Assembly: GCA_021521415.1 (NCBI GenBank)
Contig: JAIQDT010000001.1
Coordinates: 6,448,001-6,512,000, forward strand
Length of the DNA: 64,000 nucleotides
Origin: Bidens hawaiensis
Lineage: Eukaryota > Streptophyta > Magnoliopsida > Asterales > Asteraceae
Direction: 5' to 3'
Position 1 is the first letter of the stretch, and the number at the start of each line of letters is the position of its first letter. Under the pieces are notes generated by a model. It searched no databases. It saw nothing but the letters and a program-made list of their open reading frames with translations, and was not told where the DNA came from. Shown here one piece after another: positions 56,920-64,000 of the stretch. Position numbers and translations under genes: made by a program.

Positions 56920-58419
56920 TCATAATCAGCTTCAAAGCATCAGCAGTTTCAACATTTTCAGCTTCACCCATATTCACAACAGATTCAATTGGTACAGATA
57001 TATTCTCCACCTGTTTTGGGGCAGCTGAGGTCTTCTCAACCTCCTGCACCGGGGCTTGAATTGTCAAATCAGCTTCTACCAATCTCTGTAATAGCATAAC
57101 ATTCTCCTCTGTTACCTCCTCATTCCTCTTTCTCAGCACAACATTTTCACCTGTAACCTCTTCAACTCAGCATTCTCTAACATCAAGTCCAGGTTTCTTT
57201 GAAAGGTATCAACATGTGAACTTGTAGGTGGTGATGTAGGAAAAGGTTCAAATTCAGGCTGTTCTGTGGTAGGTAGTGATGTTTGTGTATGTGGTTGGCT
57301 GGAAATGAATGTATCAGTGTGGATTGGGCTATGTGTTGGTGGTGTCTGTGGTGGTGGGGATGTTTGTGTAGATGTTTCAGGTAGGTGTATGGTTAGGTTT
57401 TGAGGTGGGGATTGAGTGGTAAGATGTGGTGGGGTTTGTGGTGGTGAGGGTATAATGGGTTGGTCAATGTGAGGTGGTGAATGTGGTGGTGTTGGAATAG
57501 GTTGATCAATCTGTTCAATCTGCTCCCCCTGTTCGGGTGCAACAACCTCCATTTCTAAACCAGCTCCTTCTCCATCTCCATCAACATTGTCATCTTCACT
57601 CTCAGAATTATCATCATCATCACTCTCACCATCATCTCCTTCTTCCTCCTCTGAGCTTAACTCAGGCACCGGCATTATCTCCAAATCATGGTTTAGAAGC
57701 CATGGCAGAATCTCAAAAGGAATTTCAGCATTAAATCGATTGGCCACACCCGGATTCTTTATTGTCTTGTAAGTGTCAGGGTTTTGGAGTAGGTGGGTGA
57801 TACCAATGGTTGGTAGATCTTGCAATTCATGGTTAAAGATTATCTGTAAGAACCTGGGATACTGCAAAAATCTATCCTTCTCTGCCTTTTTCAAGTTTGA
57901 TACCAGACCATTAAAGATCATCTTTGAAAAGTTAAAGGGTAGGTCATACATGATACCCACAGTGGCGTTTGCTAGATCATGACTCATCAAAGTCCATGAC
58001 CCCTTTCTTGGTGCAAACCCCTGTATCAGATGATGTATCAGAAATCTATACATCATTGGGAACATCCCCTTATGAAATTGTCCATCATGGATTGTTCCCT
58101 GATAACCCATGGTTTCTTCAAAAACTTTCATCAGGTGTGCAGTATTAAAGTCTATATGGTTATGATCATCATCATTCAACCATAGACATATTCTAATCAT
58201 CCTCTCAGTCACATGTATCTCCTGACCAGCAACTGTTGCTTCAATCCTTTTCCCATTTATATCTTCTATAAGTTCTGCTGATCTCCAGAAATCCAGTGAG
58301 TGATTTCTGCAGATAACAGGGCTTTCAGTAAGGGCAAAGTTGACATTTGATCGAGCAATCCATCTGATCATCGGTGCCACCGGCTCGTTGTCAGGTGTGA
58401 CTTGCAAAAGTGCACACAT
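56867..58419 (-). pseudogene. Extra ORF of element F, N-terminal part
   Basis: 58419-57133 encodes 428 residues. The N-terminal domain is probably globular (RNHSLDFWRSAELIEDING, GTIHDGQFHKGMFPMMYRFL, FLQYPRFLQIIFNHELQDLP). The last phrase recalls hypothetical proteins abundant in daisy-family genomes. An acidic stretch and a Pro/Thr/Ser/Gln-rich linker (about residues 255-390) follow, then a coiled coil that breaks at a one-base frame change near 57140. The coil continues in the next frame to 56867 (RKRNEEVTEENVMLLQRL). No clear signal peptide or membrane span, so an envelope role is not supported. Confidence 0.65.
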
Positions 58420-60240
58420 ATTATGCTTCTTTCAAAGAAATACTTTGGCTCATCGTGTGCCATATCTGAATCACGCAAACAAACATATTCAAAATGAAAT
58501 TAGTCATAAAGTTCAATACTTTAGGTAATTTCAAGTTAAAAAATGTAGAAGAAAGAGAAAAATCTTCAAGAACCTGTTCTTCGACAAGTTAATAACCTAA
58601 AAACATAAACAAAGTATTAGTATTCAGATACATAATCAAAGCCCATTATAATCTAATCGTGATCGGAAAACACATTATTAATGCTTACCGAGTCAGAATT
58701 AGAGGGCTGATAAAAATTAGGGTTTGGATTTAGGTTTGATAGCGATAAGTCGGTTAGGTTTCTTTAGAGCTAAGGTTTTGCAGTGGAAGGAGAGAGAGAG
58801 AGGGAAAATAATGTTGAAAATTTTGCCTAAGTCCCTCTTTTATACTTTTTGAAAGTGGGTTTTAAATGCTTTTTGTCATTTTGTGAATTATTAGTTGTCA
58901 AACAGTAACATTATCAACTTGATATATTAAAATCAATAAATATCTTTAATAAGAATCTTAAATGGTAAATTTAATATCTCCACAGTCTACTCGGTATACT
59001 TCCACATGCATACCTTACCCGATTAGAGTAAAAGCATCAAACCTTGCTTGGTCAAACTAAATAATTTAAAGTCAAGACTTTATTGAAGAAAGCTTACCCG
59101 AAATACTAGATCTCTTGAGAAATTAATCACAAGGCAAATAATCAAGTATCAAACATCAAATAAACATTCTTACCGGAATCAATTAAGATCCCCAAATATA
59201 TTTCTTGAATCTAAATTAATTGACTTAATCTAGCAACAACCCTATCAAAAATAATCATATTCAGTTTATCATACTAAAGAACATGTTCAATCAAGCATAC
59301 TCGAAAACATAGTGTGCCCGAGCAACCTTCATAGTGTTAGTGTGCTCGAACATCCTTTTACACAGAATATACTTGAATGACTATCCATAAATACAAAGTG
59401 TGCTCGGAAAGAACTTCTAGCAGACAGTGTACTCGGAAAGTCAAAATTTTGAAAATTACCAAGTATATTAAGGGAACAAAACCCGAAATATAAAGTGTGT
59501 TCGGAAAACAAAGTTTACCCGAAAACACTTGTAATTTCAAAGAACATCATAAACACAAATATCAAAGAGCATAATATGAATGAAATTAAAACACATAATC
59601 AGTTAATTATTCAAATTTCACATAGCTTGCCCGAAATTCCTAAGTTAGCCTTAAGCTTACTAGGAAACACATATTCAAACATCAGGTATGCCCTTTCACA
59701 AGGGGTTTTAACATATCAAATCATACCCGAAAGTGACATACTTAAATAGTAATATCTAAGTGTGCCCGGAAGGATTAACAAATATTTCCCATTAACATAT
59801 TCAAACAAATCACAAAGCTTACTCGGTGTACTAACTTAAGTTCACAAAGCTTGCTTGGAATAACAATCAGCATATGAAATGCAAAGTTTTCCCGAAACAA
59901 GAATTTCTTGTTAAAAGACTAGCTTAATCACATAATCATCTCAAGACTTCAAGCTTGCTCGGGAAATGAATACAAAAGTGTACTCTACCCGGAAAATGTA
60001 AACACTTTAAAGCATGCCCAAAAATCTTATACTTAGTCAAAAATAACTAAGCTTGCCCGGAAAGGTCATAAATCATTAAACCTTACCCGAAATAACATAT
60101 TCACACATAATCAACTGTTTCGTACCCGGAATGGTTATAAAATATCAAACCTTACCCGAAAATACATATTCAAACAGTTTGTGCCCGAGAAAGTCATAAA
60201 ACATCAAATCTTACCCGAACTTACATAATCAACCTATTTT
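58420..60240 (-). other. Spacer of element F with repeated CTTACCCGAAA motif
   Basis: Non-coding. From about 58985 to 60220 the plus strand repeats short motifs such as CTTACCCGAAA, CTTGCCCGGAA, GTGCTCGGAA and CTTGCTCGG, more than 25 times at irregular 25-100-base intervals. The same motif fills the U3 of the LTR. Upstream (58440-58980) is ordinary AT-rich sequence with an AG tract (58790-58802) that could be the promoter or leader of the extra ORF. Confidence 0.6.
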
Positions 60241-62106
60241 AGGCAAAATGCAACACTTTTTGACTTAAACCACTTGTCAAAGACATATTTTTCATTACTG
60301 ATCATAGTTTAAGAGCAAATGGTGCATTTAGAGATCAAATTTCAGTTATGTTTCTTTTCAAAACAGCTTCTTTCTTTAGGTAAAAAGATCTCAAGGATGG
60401 GAACATATTGACTAAGTAGCTTTCTCAATACTTCATTCTTAGCATTATTATGACAACATAGATAGGTTAACAGCAGGTATTAACTTAGCATGAATTTCAT
60501 CTCTTTGGTGATATGATTAAGGTTAAATTAAAGCATAATGCATTAATGGTCAACACTGTTCTATGATGCCTCATATCTCTTCTCAAAGCTTATTTGGCTT
60601 TCCCCAAATCACCCCAATTTTACTCCAACCTCCTGTATTTGGTCAAAAACTTATTTTTGTATGACAGAACTTATTCAATCTTTTTGTATTTTTGATTTTC
60701 AAACATATATAGAGGTTGAACGTTGGACTTACAGTTAAATAACATGCCTTTCATTCAAGATGAGATAGATTATGTCAACATCTCTGTAGTTCTTAGTTGT
60801 AACCCTCTTGTTTGATAAAATATTAAAAACACTTATCAACTTTTGGTTGATTTATTCATTCTTCCCCTTGTTTTTGATATTTTCTCAAATTTTCTTAAAG
60901 CTTGTTCTTTTTCGTATTTAAAGATGTTTCATTTTTGGTTGACCAAATAACAACAGGCTTGTGTATGACTGGGTAATCACTTTTCTACCTATCATTTGGA
61001 GAGATTTATCTTGATACATGCAAAGACAACTATGTATCTCCACATAAATATTAGCATATTCATTATGTTTATATCACCTTAGATTTTACATCATCATGGG
61101 AAAGCAACCATACATGTTAATGACTATACTATGGTCTTTTTAGCCTATTAAATCCATATGATTGGCTAAGCAGTTAATGTACTATCATTTCCCATATAAC
61201 ATATTCAATCACCCCAATTACTCTTAGCTTCCAGGTTAATGGCTATCCTGACAGTCTACAGGTAGTCTGCAGGACCAAACACATACTAATGCATAAGTCC
61301 CTTAGGCTTAGAGTCAATGGCATAGTTTTAAGTGAAAGAACAACTTACAAATGCCCCAAATGCTTTCTGCCTTTGGATTAATGGCTATCCTTTCAATCTA
61401 CAAGTAGATGATAGGACCAAACATATACAAGTATATGTTCCTTAGACTTGTGCAAATGACATAATTTTCAGCAAAAGTAATTTCTTTTGAGACTTTCCAT
61501 TAAAAATCCCTCTTTTAAGCTTCTTTAAAGCTTGAACTGAATAACCTTATCATATCTCCACACCATTAACAACTTGCTCATGTTTTGATCAAAATAAAGT
61601 ATTTATGCAAAATTCAATAGTAATTCTTCATTTCATCAATTAATTTTGACATAAAACATATTTTGACACAAACAATTGTAACATATTCAATTCTTAATCA
61701 TAACATGATATCATCAAGAAAGTAGACAGTACTATCATTCAGAGTCTAACCTATCTTAATAACATCAGTAGATCAGATCAAGCACATATTCAGCAAATAA
61801 GCAATAATATTAGGTAAGCTTGTTCAAACAAGTAGATCATTTTAAGAACACTTATCCTAATATCATAAATGCACATTAACTGGTAATCATGTAAGAATAA
61901 ATTGAATCAAACATGTCCAAGTATACAATCATCTTTCCACAGATAAACAGTTAAAGCACATAGCAGTTAACATATTCAGCAAACACAATCAGAAACAAAC
62001 ATAAGTAACATAAACAAGCATATTCACTAAACATTCAGCATGTGTGACCTCTAACAAAAATAATCAGTTAGCATATAGAGATTCATAGCCAAGCACACAT
62101 CCTCAA
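60241..62106 (-). other. Spacer of element F directly after pol
   Basis: Non-coding AT-rich sequence. A diverged two-copy repeat of about 150 bases (about 61220-61340 and 61375-61470) shares TTAATGGCTATCCT, TCTACA(A/G)GTAG, GGACCAAACA and CTTAG(A/G)CTT. Long runs of CATATTCA phrases at 61660-62040. Confidence 0.55.
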
Positions 62107-63019
62107 TCAGATTTCATCTGAGTTGATCATTCCCAGGGCTTTCAGAAGAAAGTTGAACCTGGTTCTATCAAGTGGTTTGGTGAATAGGTCAATCAAATTG
62201 TCACTTGTATCAACTCTCTGCATTTCAATCAGACCTTTTTCACTACAATCTCTGATGAAGTGATGTCTGATTTCAATGTGCTTAGTTTTTTGAATGTTGC
62301 ACAGGATTCTTAACAATAAAATATGCAGCAGTATTATCAATGAGAATAGGGGTGTTTAGGAAATTCAAAACATAATCCAGCATCTGATTTTGAATCCAGA
62401 GAACTTGTGCACAACAGGCAGATGCAGCAACATACTCAGCTTCTACAGTGGAGATTGATACTGTAGTCTGTTTCTTGCATTGCGATGACACTAGCCTTTC
62501 ACCCAAAAACTGGCATCCTCCTGAAGTTGACTTTCTGCTCATGTTACAGCCATCATAATCACTGTCAGTGTAGGCAATCAGATCTAAAGCTTGGTTCTTG
62601 GGATACCAAACCCCTAAGTCTGGTCTTCCCTTCAAATATCTGAATATTCTTTTAACAGCATTCATGTGGGAGACTTTTGGACTTGATTGGAACCTTGCAC
62701 ACACACATACAGCGAACATGATATCTGGTCTTGTTGCAGTCAGATACATCAGAGATCCAATTTTGGCTCTGTATTCATGTTCATCTACTAACTCCCCCTT
62801 TTCATCAGCAATCATCTTTTCTTTGGTGTCCATTGGAGTTGAAGTAGTCTTGTATTCTTGACAGTTGAACTTGTTCAAGATGTCATGCACATATTTGTTT
62901 TGATGAATGAAAATCCCTTCAGCCTTTTGTTGAACTTGCAGTCCTAGAAATAAGTTCATTTCTCCCATAAAGCTCATGCTATACTTGGATTTCATCACCC
63001 CTTCAAACTCCAAACCCAT
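62107..63019 (-). pseudogene. RT thumb and RNase H of element F
   Basis: Continues from the RT palm: GEMNLFLGLQVQQKAEGIFI, TATRPDIMFAVCVCARFQ, VKRIFRYLKGRPDLGVWY, YTDSDYDGCNMSRKSTSGG and the RNase H catalytic STVEAEYVAAS. Near 62287 the run that should read TCAAAAACTAAG has an extra A, shifting the frame after VQHSK. The C-terminal segment IEIRHHFIRDCSEKGLIEM to the end at 62107 is in the other frame. Copia RNase H order and motif wording fit SIRE. Confidence 0.9.
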
Positions 63020-63988
63020 ATGTTCATTTGTTGATCCAAAGATGATATCATCTACATAAACTTGTAGCAGAAGTAAATATGATCCCTTTCTTTTGTAGAA
63101 GAGTGTCTTGTCAATGGCTCCTCTGGTGAAACCATTTTCAAGAAGATGATGTGAAAGCTCATCATACTATGCTCTAGGGGCCTGATGCAGTCCATAAAGG
63201 GCTTTATTTAACTTATACACCCTGTTTGGATACATTGGGTCTTCAAAGCCTGGTGGTTGAGCTACATACACCTCTTCATCAATCTTTCCATTTAGGAATG
63301 CAGACTTGACATCGAACTGGAACACTTTAATGTTCTTTGAGGCAGCATATGCAAGAAAAATCCTGATAGCTTCACGTCTTGCAACAGGAGCAAAGACTTC
63401 CTCAAAGTCTATTCCTTCTTCTTGAAGACATTCCAGTGCCATAAGTCTAGCCATGTTCTTAATCACCAAACCCCTTTCGTCCCTTTTGTTTCTAAAGACC
63501 CACTTGGTTCCAATTGCATATCTGTCATATGGCTTCTCAACAAGATCCCACACATGTAGGTCTCTAATCTGTGTCAATTCCTCTTGCATTGCTTCCACCC
63601 AACTGTTGTCTTTTAATGCTTGAGCAATGTTCTTTGGCTCTATTTGGGATAGGAAACAAGAGTAAAGACAAATATTTTCTATCTCAGAATGACTTCTTGT
63701 AACTCTTTCATGCAAATTACCAATGATGTTTTCAGAAGGATTATTCTTTTCCGCAGAAGGAGTTTGTATAATCATATTTGTAGACAAATTTGTGTCAAGA
63801 TTTGTTTCATTGAGTTCAGGTTCTTCAATGATCAAATCAGTTTCTGCATCATGAAACTCTGGTGCTTCTTCATTATGTTGTCCTGAAGTAGATACACCAT
63901 TGTTTTCTAGATCCAATCTTTGAAATAAATCTTGAAATCTTGCAGTGGTGACAACTTCTTCACTTGCATGGTTGCTTGTGTCACCCAC
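63020..63988 (-). pseudogene. RT N-terminal half of element F pol
   Basis: The frame reaches the right end of the window. Readable motifs: [20 protein letters not shown], the [20 protein letters not shown] block, [40 protein letters not shown] and [21 protein letters not shown] then replaces the usual Trp (63164-63166). The palm motif YVDDIIFGST (about 63060-63031) is intact. Linker residues before RT are acidic and Asn-rich. Confidence 0.92.
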
Positions 63989-64000
63989 ATTCTGAACATG

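Larger units (their letters stand above)
50582..64000 (-). mobile_element. SIRE/Maximus-like Copia retrotransposon (element F), 5' part outside the window
   Basis: Read on the minus strand: RT and RNase H of pol (64000-62107), a long spacer (62106-58420), an extra reading frame of about 4 kb (58419-54373), a polypurine tract and the 3' LTR. Pol motifs ([28 protein letters not shown]) and the extra 'env-like' region between pol and the 3' LTR are characteristic of SIRE-type Copia. The LTR end is duplicated in tandem and holds a Tekay solo LTR. The 5' LTR, gag and integrase are beyond the right edge. Confidence 0.85.

Overview
The window is plant nuclear DNA: AT-rich, intron-bearing, with no bacterial-type gene organisation, and about three quarters of it made of nested LTR retrotransposons. 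The element types (Tekay/Del-like chromoviruses, a Tat-lineage Ty3 element with an extra archaeal-type RNase H, an Athila-like gag-only relative, and a SIRE/Maximus-like Copia element with a large extra ORF) fit a dicot. From memory of similar proteins I favour the daisy family (Asteraceae); this is inference only. No intact host gene is visible. Every coding region carries stops, frameshifts or truncations.

Layout. 1-6157: AT-rich sequence with a tRNA-derived SINE-like element, an LTR-like repeat (1390-2274) and an unrecognised broken coding stretch on the minus strand. 6158-25537: the 3' part of an old Tekay-type element (A). Its integrase is split by a solo LTR (6700-8858, target duplication CTATC). 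Its 3' LTR (9733-25537) is split by a Copia remnant, by a complete 10.9-kb Tat-lineage element (C, 12545-23478, target duplication GTAAG) and by a MITE-like insertion flanked by TA repeats. 25538-32490: unclassified repeats, a 68-bp tandem array and a truncated, intron-containing gene that resembles the N-terminal part of Ulp1-like/MULE-associated plant genes. 32592-47238: an Athila-like gag-only element (D), interrupted by a complete Tekay element on the minus strand (B, 35205-43900, target duplication AAGTG). 47239-50581: an LTR-like repeat followed by a Tekay LTR (E). 50582-64000: the 3' half of a SIRE-like Copia element on the minus strand (F). Its LTR end is tandemly duplicated and holds another Tekay solo LTR (50907-52889, target duplication CGTGT). 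It has a roughly 4-kb extra reading frame downstream of pol, and the element runs off the right edge.

Three systems deserve a closer look. First, element C has a second, antisense, multi-exon gene (20707-22428) between pol and the 3' LTR; three of its exons join in phase at canonical splice sites. Second, the five Tekay LTRs share a short U3 with a TATA box near +160 and a roughly 2-kb transcribed remainder. That remainder holds two array slots filled by different repeats in each copy, a GC-rich hairpin module, and a splice donor and acceptor-like pair bracketing the second slot. Third, the SIRE-like element repeats a short motif, CTT(A/G)C(C/T)CG(G/A)A, about 40 times in its U3 and in the spacer between pol and the extra ORF.
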